The translations under genes and the position numbers were made by a program. The notes under the pieces are model-generated. The model saw only the letters and a program-made list of their open reading frames with translations. It made no database searches and was not told where the DNA came from. Positions 52,617 through 60,202 of a stretch of DNA of 64,000 bases are shown piece after piece. The stretch is from Planctomycetota bacterium (GTDB taxonomy: Bacteria > Planctomycetota > UBA1135 > GCA-002686595), in contig JAKVCD010000019.1 of NCBI GenBank assembly GCA_022446815.1, forward strand, positions 23,011 through 87,010. Reading direction: 5' to 3'. Every line of letters starts with the position of its first letter. Within the stretch, counting starts at the first letter, position 1.

Positions 52617-53969
52617 ATGAACACGGCGATCTTGATCTTAGCAGCGTGCGCGGCGCAAGGAGCGGTGGACCCTGAGGTCCGAGCGCCCACACCAGAGCTT
52701 CGCGCGCGCTTCAGTCTGGCCCCATTCTATGAGAAGCACCTCGACGCTTGGGGCATGCCGATCGTTAGTTCTCGTCATGTCTCGGACTACGCGCTCCTTG
52801 AGGCGAGACACCTGATCGGGGAGATGATGGGTGAGCGCACCGACATCCTTCAGGCCATGGGTAATAACGGGGTCCGCTACGTGATCATGGGGGTGAATGA
52901 GTACACAACTGATGTCCCGGAGCACTCCGACCTGACGCCGGCTCGCTACTGGGATCGACGCGCCCGCGGGCTCGGCGCGACCTTCTCTAGGCCTGCCGTG
53001 AGCTGCGGTGAAGAGAACCTCCTCTGCCTGAGCGGTGACCCATATGGAACAGAGAACATCTTGATCCACGAGCTCGCACACGCCGTGCATGAGATGGGGC
53101 TCGTGACCACCGACCCGACCTTCGATGACCGCTTAAAGAAGATCTATTGGCAAGCGCTCGGAGAGGGTCTCTGGGAGGGCACGTATGCGGCGAGCAACCG
53201 CATGGAGTATTGGGCCGAGATGGTCCAGTCCTGGTTCGACACGAACCGAGAGAACGACAACCAGCACAACCACATCAACACGCGAGCTGAGCTGAGAGAG
53301 TACGACCCGCGGGTCGCTGCGCTCTGTGAAGAGGTCTTCGGAGATCGAGCTTGGCGCTACAAGAAGCCAGCGCTGCGCGAAGCCGCGCCACACCTTGAGG
53401 GCTTCGACCGCTCTGCTGCGCAACGCTTCCGCTGGCCAGATGAGATGGACGCTGCGTACAAAGCATACGACGCCCAAGAGCGGCGATTCCCTAAGCGTGA
53501 GGGCGAGTCACAGCTCGCTTGGGTCCGTCGCACAGCCCTCGCAGGGCACGTAGAGAACCAGGTCAACTTGGGCTGGCGCTACCGCGACGGCCGCGGCGTC
53601 GATGCCTCAGACGAGCTCGCTGTCGCTTGGTTCCGTTGCGCCGTCGAGCAGGGCGACGCGCCTGCGATGGATCATCTCGGTTGGATGCTGAAGGAGGGCC
53701 GCGGCTGCGAGCGAGACGACGTCCTCGCAGTTCGCCTCTTCAAGCGCGCAGCTGAGGCCCGACATCACCAGGCCCGATACAACCTCGGCATGATGCTGGC
53801 TCAAGGCCGCGGCGTAGAGCGACCCGACGTCTTGGGCGCGCTCACTTGGCTAGGCAGGGCCGCTCGCGTCGGCCATGAGGGCGCGGCGTCGGCATACGAG
53901 GAGCTCATGAGCGAGGCTGCGCCAGAGCTCGTTCGAGCGGCTGAGCAGCTCATCAGCTCAGGCGATTGA
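52617..53969 (+). CDS. HExxH metallopeptidase-like protein with Sel1 repeats
   Basis: A 450-residue exported protein. The start (ILILAACAAQG) may be a short lipoprotein signal, with Cys11 as the lipid site. The N-terminal domain carries HELAH (His151, Glu152, His155) in ENILIHELAHAVHEMGL, and MEYWAEMVQSWFDTN, whose Glu201 could be the third zinc ligand. From about residue 310 three Sel1 (TPR-like) repeats follow: VNLGWRYRDGRGVDASDELA, DHLGWMLKEGRGCERDD and YNLGMMLAQGRGVERPD. The domain pair suggests a protease recruited by protein contacts. The ATG at 52617 is used; a TTG at 52569 is less likely. It converges directly on the fusion gene (next base). Confidence 0.78.
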   Translation: MNTAILILAACAAQGAVDPEVRAPTPELRARFSLAPFYEKHLDAWGMPIVSSRHVSDYALLEARHLIGEMMGERTDILQAMGNNGVRYVIMGVNEYTTDVPEHSDLTPARYWDRRARGLGATFSRPAVSCGEENLLCLSGDPYGTENILIHELAHAVHEMGLVTTDPTFDDRLKKIYWQALGEGLWEGTYAASNRMEYWAEMVQSWFDTNRENDNQHNHINTRAELREYDPRVAALCEEVFGDRAWRYKKPALREAAPHLEGFDRSAAQRFRWPDEMDAAYKAYDAQERRFPKREGESQLAWVRRTALAGHVENQVNLGWRYRDGRGVDASDELAVAWFRCAVEQGDAPAMDHLGWMLKEGRGCERDDVLAVRLFKRAAEARHHQARYNLGMMLAQGRGVERPDVLGALTWLGRAARVGHEGAASAYEELMSEAAPELVRAAEQLISSGD

Positions 53970-55988
53970 TCACTCAGCAGCGACGCTGAAGAAGAGCAGG
54001 TGTTGCCAAGGGAGCTCATCGAACTCCTCGACGAGCTCAAAACCGTTCGCGCTGAACTCGGCTACGACCTGCGCCTTCGACATCTTGTGCTTGGGCTTGA
54101 TCGGGACCGCAGGATCTTCGGCGCGGAACTCTAGAGCGGCGACTCGCCCACCAGGGCGGAGGGCGCGCCGGAGGTGACCCAAGACCTCCGCGGGGTGCGA
54201 GAGCTCGTGGTAGACGTCCGCCATCAGGATGAGGTCACAGCTCTGAGGCGGCAGCCTTGGGTCATCGAACTCACCGATAACGACCGCGACGTTATCGACG
54301 CCAAACTCCTCCGCGCGCCACCGCAACAGGTCGAGCATCTCTGGCTGTATGTCGACACCGATCACGAGGCCATCCTCCCCCACTCGCTCCGCGAGCTCGA
54401 GCGAGTGATAACCGTTGCCGCAGCCGAGGTCGCAGATGACTTGTCCCTCCTTTACAGAGAGCGCGTCTAAGAACCGGCTCGTGTGCTCCTCATCCTCTCG
54501 AGTCGCACGGATCAACCAATCTGCGCCCAGCCAGTGCATGGTCTGAGCAATCTCTCGCCCCATATATTTGCCCGTACCCGGAGCCATCGGCGTCCGCGGC
54601 CTCACCGCGCGGGACTCCAAGAGGTGGGCCTCGAGCTCCCAAGTGAGCTCCAGGACGAGCTCAGGCCGCTCCGCTGCGAGGTCTCGCTCCTCACCGAGGT
54701 CCTCCCTGAGGTCGTAGAGCTCGTAGCCTTCGCCCCAGTACTTAATCAGCTTCCAGTCGCCCCGGCGGACGATCGAGTAGGGCGCTTTGACTCCGCCACG
54801 GTAGTGCGGGAAGTGCCAGAAGAGCGCGCGCTCTGAGAGCTCAGCTGCTCCGGTCATGACTCCCATAAGGCTCACCCCGTCGATCGGCTCACGGCCGCGC
54901 GGGCTCGCGCACGCCTCGGTGATTGTGGGCAGGAGGTCTATCGAGCTAGCGGGCGTATCGATGACGGCGCCAGCAGAGATGACGCCCGGCCACCGAGCAA
55001 GGAGCGGGACACGGATACCTCCCTCATAGGGGTAGCCCTTCCCAGAGCGCAGAGGAGAGTTGTCCGTAGGCCCAAGGAGCCCTCCGTTATCTGAGGTAAA
55101 GAGCACGAGCGTCTCCTCAGCGAGCCCGAGCGCGTCGAGCTCATCAAGGACTCGGCCGACGCACTCATCTAAGCTCTGCAGCATCGCTGCGTAGACAGCG
55201 TTGTAGTCGCGCTCACCCTTCTTAGCCCGCCACTCCTTCACCAAGGCAGGCTTCGCCTGTAAGGGCGTGTGGACGGCGTAGTTCGAGAGCTGCAGGAAGA
55301 AGGGCTCCTCCGCGCGCTCGCGGATGAACTCTACGGCCTCATGCGCCTCGCGATCCGTGAGGTACTCCCCCTCGGACCGCGGCGCGAGGGTGGGGATCCC
55401 TGAGAGACGCGAGCTCACATACGGGTCAAAGTAGCTCGGCGGCTGACCATAGTCGCAGCCACCTAGATTGAGCTCGAAGCCCTGCGCTGTCGGGTAGTGC
55501 TCATCCATCCCGAGGTGCCACTTGCCAACGTATCCCGTGCGGTACTGCTTCACTCGCAAAGACTCTGCGATCGTCATCTCGCGGAGCTCTAGCCAGAGCG
55601 GGCTCTTCGAGACCTCGAGGGCCTCCCCCGCTGGTTGATAGAGCCCGCTAGGGTGCTGACCGTCCTCCGGGAATGCGCCGCCTTGGAAGCGGGCGCGGAT
55701 CCAATCGGTGACGCCGACGCGAGCCGGGTAGCGGCCCGTCTGAACGGCAGCGCGCGTAGGAGAGCAGACCGCCGCTGCCGCGTAGGCCTGAGTAAAGCGC
55801 GCTCCCTCCATCGCGAGGCGGTCAATGTTCGGGGTGCTGTAGACCAGAGAGCCCTGACACGAGAGGTCCATCCAGCCGAGATCATCGACCAGGATCAAGA
55901 CGACGTTGGGCGTCTCCTCTAAGACCGGCGGCGCAACCATAAAGAAGGACGCGAGGAGGCTCAGCATGACGAAGAATCTACAGGACAA
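53970..55988 (-). CDS. Exported sulfatase fused to SAM-dependent methyltransferase
   Basis: A 672-residue protein from one uninterrupted frame. Residues 1-25 look like a signal peptide (VMLSLLASFFMVAPPV). Residues about 27-470 are a formylglycine sulfatase: VVLILVDDLGWMDLSC with metal ligands Asp35/Asp36, and CSPTR at 75-79, the classical C-x-P-x-R motif. The middle carries FTSDNGGLLGP, and WKLIKYWGEGYELYDLREDLGEERDL ends the sulfatase. From about 474 (KYMGREIAQTMHWLGADWLIRA) a Rossmann methyltransferase follows: DLGCGNGYHS (520-529), VDIQPEML, ADVYHELSHPAEVLGHLRRALRPGG and ELPWQHLLFF. Similar methyltransferases occur as separate exported proteins. How SAM would reach an exported enzyme is unclear. 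The gene is divergent from DUF3500. Confidence 0.85.
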   Translation of the reverse strand: MSCRFFVMLSLLASFFMVAPPVLEETPNVVLILVDDLGWMDLSCQGSLVYSTPNIDRLAMEGARFTQAYAAAAVCSPTRAAVQTGRYPARVGVTDWIRARFQGGAFPEDGQHPSGLYQPAGEALEVSKSPLWLELREMTIAESLRVKQYRTGYVGKWHLGMDEHYPTAQGFELNLGGCDYGQPPSYFDPYVSSRLSGIPTLAPRSEGEYLTDREAHEAVEFIRERAEEPFFLQLSNYAVHTPLQAKPALVKEWRAKKGERDYNAVYAAMLQSLDECVGRVLDELDALGLAEETLVLFTSDNGGLLGPTDNSPLRSGKGYPYEGGIRVPLLARWPGVISAGAVIDTPASSIDLLPTITEACASPRGREPIDGVSLMGVMTGAAELSERALFWHFPHYRGGVKAPYSIVRRGDWKLIKYWGEGYELYDLREDLGEERDLAAERPELVLELTWELEAHLLESRAVRPRTPMAPGTGKYMGREIAQTMHWLGADWLIRATREDEEHTSRFLDALSVKEGQVICDLGCGNGYHSLELAERVGEDGLVIGVDIQPEMLDLLRWRAEEFGVDNVAVVIGEFDDPRLPPQSCDLILMADVYHELSHPAEVLGHLRRALRPGGRVAALEFRAEDPAVPIKPKHKMSKAQVVAEFSANGFELVEEFDELPWQHLLFFSVAAE

Positions 55989-56020
55989 TCACACGACCGC
56001 TACTATGCGAGCGACCTTAC

Positions 56021-56027
56021 GAAGGAG
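56021..56027 (+). promoter_or_regulatory. Shine-Dalgarno site of the DUF3500 gene
   Basis: GAAGGAG, 7 bases before the ATG at 56035. A strong site like this is uncommon in this window and supports the chosen start over an in-frame start at 55906 that lies in the divergent gene. Confidence 0.7.
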
Positions 56028-56034
56028 CCCTAAA

Positions 56035-57036
56035 ATGAAGTATCCGCGCCTCGCTCTCTCTTCCCTCCTCCTCCTCGCCTGCTGCGCCGCGATGAGCGGA
56101 CCAGACCCGGTCGCTGAGGCGATGGACGACGCGGGGAGAGCCTTCCTCGCCTCGCTAAGCGAAGAGCAGCGCGAGCGCTGCAGCTTCGAGCTCTCTCACC
56201 ATGAGCGGACGACCTGGACTTACTTCCCCGGCGACCGTGAAGGCGTGATGATCGGCGAGCTCTCTGCCGAGGCCCGCGCAGCGCTTACCGGACTTATGCA
56301 GAGCGCGCTCAGCTCAGGTGGCTATCTGAAGGCAGAGGGCGTCTTGATCCTCGAGTCGGTTCTGAACGTCCTTCAACCAAACGCGAACCGTGACCCTGGT
56401 CGCTATGCGGTCACAGTCTTTGGGGCACCAGGCAAAGGGCCTTGGGGTTGGAGCCTCGAGGGACATCACATCTCCCTCAACTTCACCCAAGACTCCCAAG
56501 GTTCCCGCGCGACTCCGCTCATGTTTGGAGTCGCACCGGCCATCGTAAAGAGCGGACCGCACGCGGGCCTGCGCGTCCTCGGCGCAGAGGTTGACCTCGC
56601 CCGCGCGCTGATCGGCTCGCTCGATGAGACGCAGCGCGCCGCAGCCTCCCTCTCAGGGGACCGCCCCACAGATGTAGTCATGGTCCCCGCCCGCAGCGAG
56701 GCCCTCAAGGCTCGGGGTCTCCCTGCCGCCGCCCTCAACGCGGCGCAGCGTGAGCTGCTCTTCGACCTTGTCTCCGAATACACCGGGAACCTCAGCCCGG
56801 CGAGGGCCCGCAGAGAGCTCGCCCGCGTTCGAGCCCTCTCCCCCGACGACCTGCGGTTCGCCTTCACGGGTGACGTCGAGACCGGACTCTTCTACTACCG
56901 CCTGATCGGCGGAGACATCTCATTTGAGTATGCCGCGATCGGGAACGACCCAAACCACGCGCACGCCCTCTGGCGCGACCTCAGCCAAGACTTCGGCGCA
57001 GACCTGCTGCGAAAGCACTTTGAAGAGGAGCACTGA
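56035..57036 (+). CDS. DUF3500 family lipoprotein
   Basis: A 333-residue protein. The signal peptide ends in LLLLACCAAM, with a lipobox (LLAC), so it is probably anchored in the membrane. The body has the family motifs: FLASLSEEQRERCSFEL, ERTTWTYFPGDREGV, WGWSLEGHHISLNFT and APAIVKSGPHAGLRVLG, then ETGLFYYRLIGGDISFEY near the end. DUF3500 proteins are exported and of unknown function; they are frequent in planctomycetes and verrucomicrobia. A remnant of a lectin-type gene begins directly after its stop. Its promoter must lie in the 46 bases shared with the divergent fusion gene. Confidence 0.88.
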   Translation: MKYPRLALSSLLLLACCAAMSGPDPVAEAMDDAGRAFLASLSEEQRERCSFELSHHERTTWTYFPGDREGVMIGELSAEARAALTGLMQSALSSGGYLKAEGVLILESVLNVLQPNANRDPGRYAVTVFGAPGKGPWGWSLEGHHISLNFTQDSQGSRATPLMFGVAPAIVKSGPHAGLRVLGAEVDLARALIGSLDETQRAAASLSGDRPTDVVMVPARSEALKARGLPAAALNAAQRELLFDLVSEYTGNLSPARARRELARVRALSPDDLRFAFTGDVETGLFYYRLIGGDISFEYAAIGNDPNHAHALWRDLSQDFGADLLRKHFEEEH

Positions 57037-57041
57037 GGGGC

Positions 57042-57209
57042 TTCGCTGAAAGCAACGGCGCCTCACAGACCTCCGTCATCATCTCTGCCCAGGGTGGCGC
57101 AGCGGCGGGTGACACAAAGCGCTATCAGATCTGGTATCGCGATCCGAACAAGAGCGCCTGCGGCTCCCATTTCAACCTGAGCAACGGCCTAGAGCTCACC
57201 TTCGGTAGC
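57042..57209 (+). pseudogene. Remnant of a lectin-type gene (C-terminal 56 codons)
   Basis: The translation from 57042 matches the last 56 residues of the two downstream lectins: GGAAAGDTKRYQIWYRDP, then the conserved Cys at SACGSHFNLSNGLELTF. There is no start codon, no upstream part, and no stop where the relatives end; the frame stays open to 57323. It begins five bases after the DUF3500 stop, so the 5' part of this gene was lost or replaced, perhaps when the DUF3500 gene arrived. A rho-independent terminator follows at 57244. Confidence 0.8.
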
Positions 57210-57243
57210 TTGACCTTCCTCGTCCCTTTACGGGATGAGAGAC

Positions 57244-57284
57244 AGAGGCCCGACGCGCCCGCAGCGTGTCGGGTCCTCTTTTTT
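57244..57284 (+). terminator. Rho-independent terminator after the lectin remnant
   Basis: A GC-rich stem (AGAGG-CCCGAC paired with GTCGGG-T-CCTCT) ends in a run of six T (57279-57284). It would stop transcription of the DUF3500 gene and the remnant. It is the only clear intrinsic terminator seen in the window. A weaker hairpin, CTCGTCCC and GGGATGAG, lies just before it at about 57219-57239. Confidence 0.75.
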
Positions 57285-57488
57285 GCTCGCGCTATTACGC
57301 CCTTAGAGGCAACAGGCACCTAAAAGCTCCTGTGAGAGCTGAGAAATGCGGTCGGTCTCTGGGCAGGTCTGACAGGGAAAAACCTGAAGGAAACGGACGT
57401 GACGCGCCCCTTACGACGAGATCAGCCCCTGCGTGCTAGTCTTTTCTAGGCGTCCATCCGCCAAGACCGCACATAGAAGAGACTCCTC
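57285..57488 (+). promoter_or_regulatory. Region upstream of the tandem lectin genes
   Basis: About 204 bases between the terminator and the first lectin start. It must hold the promoter of the lectin pair. No convincing -35/-10 pair was identified. GAAGAG at about 57476-57481, ahead of the ATG at 57489, is a weak ribosome-binding candidate. Confidence 0.35.
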
Positions 57489-58835
57489 ATGAAAGCACTG
57501 CTCCTCCCGATCACCTTCGCCCTCTCCGCCGCCCCCTCCCTGGCTATACAGGGAAGTGACTCTTGCACCACACCGACCACGATCGCGGGGCAAGGCAGCT
57601 TCCCGTACGACAACACCCTCGCGTCAACCGGCGCTGAGGGACAGACGGAGGCAGCTTGCTATAAGTTTGGCTCCTCAGCGGTAGACAACGACGTCTGGTT
57701 CGCTTGGACCTCAGACTTCACCGGTAACGCGGCGATCACCACATGTGGTGGAACCAGCGACGACTCCAAGATCAGCGCCTACCCCGGCAGCTCCTGCCCG
57801 ACGCCGGGCTCAGCCATCGCATGCAACGATGACGTCTGCGCGCTCCAGTCTGGGATCATCATCCCCGTCAACGCTGGCTCGACTTACATGTTGCAGGTCG
57901 GCAACTTCCCCGGTGCAACCGCGAACACTGCTGGCACGCTCACGATCTTTGAGGACGCGCCCGCCCTAAACCCTGCGAATGGACACTTCTATGACTTCGT
58001 GCAGGGTGCGATCGATTTCGACTCTGCGCGGGCTGCTGCGGAGAGCATGACCTACCTAGGCGTCCAAGGTCACCTTGCGACGATCTCAGACGCCTCAGAG
58101 AACGCCTTCCTCGCCTCTACCTTTGGCGGCAGAGCGTGGATCGGGCTCTATCAAGACTTCAGTGACCCGAACTACACAGAGCCCGGCGGCGGCTGGACGT
58201 GGGTCACCGGCGAGCCGTTCACCTTCAACTCATGGAATCCGGGCGAGCCCAACGACTCCTCTGGCCAAGAGCACTACGCCGAGATGTTTGGCAACGGTGA
58301 CTGGAACGACCAGCCCGTTTCAGGCAGCGGCGTCGTCCAAGGCTTCTACGTCGAGTTTTCAGGCGTGACGATCCCAGGCACCTTCTGCGAAGGCACCGAA
58401 GCGAACCCGACGGGCTGCCCCTGTGGCAACCCTGGCAATGAGGGTGAGGGCTGCGCCAACGGGACCGGAGTCGGCGGCAAGCTCCGCTCAACAGGCGCCG
58501 CGAGCGTGAGTTCTAGCGAGCTAGTGCTCGAGGGCTCCCAGCTCGTCCCCAATCAGCCCGCGCTCTACTTCCAAGGTAACAACGCCATCAACAATGGGGA
58601 CGGCATCCTCTTTGGTGACGGCATCCGTTGCGCGGGCGGCGGCGTCGTACGCCTCCAAGTCCGATTCTCTGACAGCACTGGTAGCTCATCTACGACAGTG
58701 GACATCGCCACGCAGGGCGGCGTCGCCGCTGGAGATGTGAAGCGCTATCAGATCTGGTACCGCGACCCCGCCACGAGCCCCTGCGGCGCGCTGTTCAACC
58801 TCAGCAACGGCCTCGAGTTGACCTTCAACGCCTAA
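57489..58835 (+). CDS. Secreted C-type lectin-domain protein with Cys-rich C-terminal domain
   Basis: A 448-residue exported protein. Signal peptide about 1-19. Residues 22-155 form a beta-sandwich-like domain with DVWFAWTSDFTG and AIACNDDVCALQSG. Residues about 165-290 are a C-type lectin domain: GHLATISDASENAFL, AWIGLYQDFSDPNYTEPGGGW, the sugar-specific motif EPN (253-255) and WND (272-274), both typical of calcium-dependent mannose-type binding. Residues 300-448 are a conserved domain with Cys at 300, 310, 312, 322, 381 and 432, ending RYQIWYRDPATSPCGALFN. A tandem paralog follows 14 bases later. It probably binds glycans outside the cytoplasm. Confidence 0.88.
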   Translation: MKALLLPITFALSAAPSLAIQGSDSCTTPTTIAGQGSFPYDNTLASTGAEGQTEAACYKFGSSAVDNDVWFAWTSDFTGNAAITTCGGTSDDSKISAYPGSSCPTPGSAIACNDDVCALQSGIIIPVNAGSTYMLQVGNFPGATANTAGTLTIFEDAPALNPANGHFYDFVQGAIDFDSARAAAESMTYLGVQGHLATISDASENAFLASTFGGRAWIGLYQDFSDPNYTEPGGGWTWVTGEPFTFNSWNPGEPNDSSGQEHYAEMFGNGDWNDQPVSGSGVVQGFYVEFSGVTIPGTFCEGTEANPTGCPCGNPGNEGEGCANGTGVGGKLRSTGAASVSSSELVLEGSQLVPNQPALYFQGNNAINNGDGILFGDGIRCAGGGVVRLQVRFSDSTGSSSTTVDIATQGGVAAGDVKRYQIWYRDPATSPCGALFNLSNGLELTFNA

Positions 58836-58849
58836 CCCCGACATCAGCA

Positions 58850-60199
58850 ATGAGAGCCCTCTCTATCGTTGCGCTCCTCTGCTTTGCCAGCCCTGCGGTC
58901 GCGTTTCAAGGGAGCGACTCCTGCTCGACCGCGCAGGCCATCGCTGGCTCTGGCCTCTTCACCTTTGACGCCACCTCAGCCACCACTGGTGCGGAGGGGC
59001 AGAACGAGGCTCTCTGCTATGCGTTTGGCTCATCCACCATCGACTTCGACGTCTGGTATGAGTGGACTTCGGACTTCACCGGAACGGCGATCGTGACCTC
59101 ATGTGCTGGGACGAGCGAGGACACCAAGATCGCCGCCTACCCTGGCGGCGGCTGCCCTGCCCCCAACGCTGCCATCGCCTGTAACGATGACACCTGCAAC
59201 TACCAGTCCACCATCAACTTTGACGCGGTGGCCGGCTCCTCCTACATGCTCCAGGTGGGCTACTTCCCCGGTACGACGCCCTCTTCTCCGGGGAGCTTTG
59301 AGATCTACGAGAATCAGCCGGTCCAAAATCCGGCGAACGGCCACTACTACCTCGTCGTAAGGGAGACGGTCTCATGGGACGTGGCGAGGGCGACGGCGGA
59401 GTCCATGACCTTCCAAGGGATCCAAGGTCACCTCGTCACCTTCTCTGACCTCGCCGAGGATCAGTGGGTCTACTACACGATGACAGGAGGCCCCCTCGGA
59501 AACGCCTGGATCGGCCTTTACCAAGACATGACGGACCCCAACTACTCTGAGCCTGCTGGGGGCTGGGTCTGGGTCGACGGGACCCCCCTCACTTACTCGA
59601 ACTGGTACACACCCACTGAGCCGAACAACGGCGGCGGCCTCGAGCACTACGGCGGCTACTGGCCGGGCGATCAGTGGAATGACTATCAGATCGCTGACGG
59701 GACGGCGTCCGCTTACGTCGTCGAGTTCGACACATCTTCTTCGACCGCCTTCTGCTTTGGTGACGGAGCGAGCACGCTCTGCCCTTGCGGGAACACTGGC
59801 GGCGCAGGGCAAGGCTGTGCGAACGGCACAGGTAGCGGCGCGATGCTGGTCGCGACAGGGTCCTCGAGCGTCGCTTTAGCGGATATGACCCTCTCCGCCT
59901 CAGGTCTCATCCCGAGCCAGCCGGGGCTGTACTTCCAAGGCAACAACGCGATCAGCAGCGGCGCAGGTATCCAGTTCGGTGATGGCCTTCGCTGCGCCGG
60001 CGGCGGCGTCGTACGCCTTCAGGTCCGCTTCGCCAGCGGGACCGGTACCTCCGCCACTACGGCTGACCTCATCTCCTTGGGAGGTGTCGTCCCTGGAGAC
60101 ACCAAGCGCTACCAGCTCTGGTATCGAGACCCCGTGCTAAGTCCTTGCGGCTCGCTCTTCAACTTGACGAACGGCATCGAGCGCACCTTCCAACCTTAA
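58850..60199 (+). CDS. Secreted C-type lectin-domain protein (tandem paralog)
   Basis: A 449-residue paralog of the preceding protein with the same three-part layout. Signal peptide about 1-18 (IVALLCFASPAVA); beta-sandwich domain to about 153 (DVWYEWTSDFTG, AIACNDDTCNYQS); C-type lectin domain with EPN (257-259) and WND (276-278); and the C-terminal domain with Cys at 302, 311, 313, 323, 382 and 433. The N-terminal region differs more than the C-terminal one. It lies 14 bases after its partner with no terminator between, so both are probably on one transcript. No clear Shine-Dalgarno site is visible. It ends 3 bases from the convergent sulfatase gene. Confidence 0.88.
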   Translation: MRALSIVALLCFASPAVAFQGSDSCSTAQAIAGSGLFTFDATSATTGAEGQNEALCYAFGSSTIDFDVWYEWTSDFTGTAIVTSCAGTSEDTKIAAYPGGGCPAPNAAIACNDDTCNYQSTINFDAVAGSSYMLQVGYFPGTTPSSPGSFEIYENQPVQNPANGHYYLVVRETVSWDVARATAESMTFQGIQGHLVTFSDLAEDQWVYYTMTGGPLGNAWIGLYQDMTDPNYSEPAGGWVWVDGTPLTYSNWYTPTEPNNGGGLEHYGGYWPGDQWNDYQIADGTASAYVVEFDTSSSTAFCFGDGASTLCPCGNTGGAGQGCANGTGSGAMLVATGSSSVALADMTLSASGLIPSQPGLYFQGNNAISSGAGIQFGDGLRCAGGGVVRLQVRFASGTGTSATTADLISLGGVVPGDTKRYQLWYRDPVLSPCGSLFNLTNGIERTFQP

Positions 60200-60202
60200 C
60201 GC

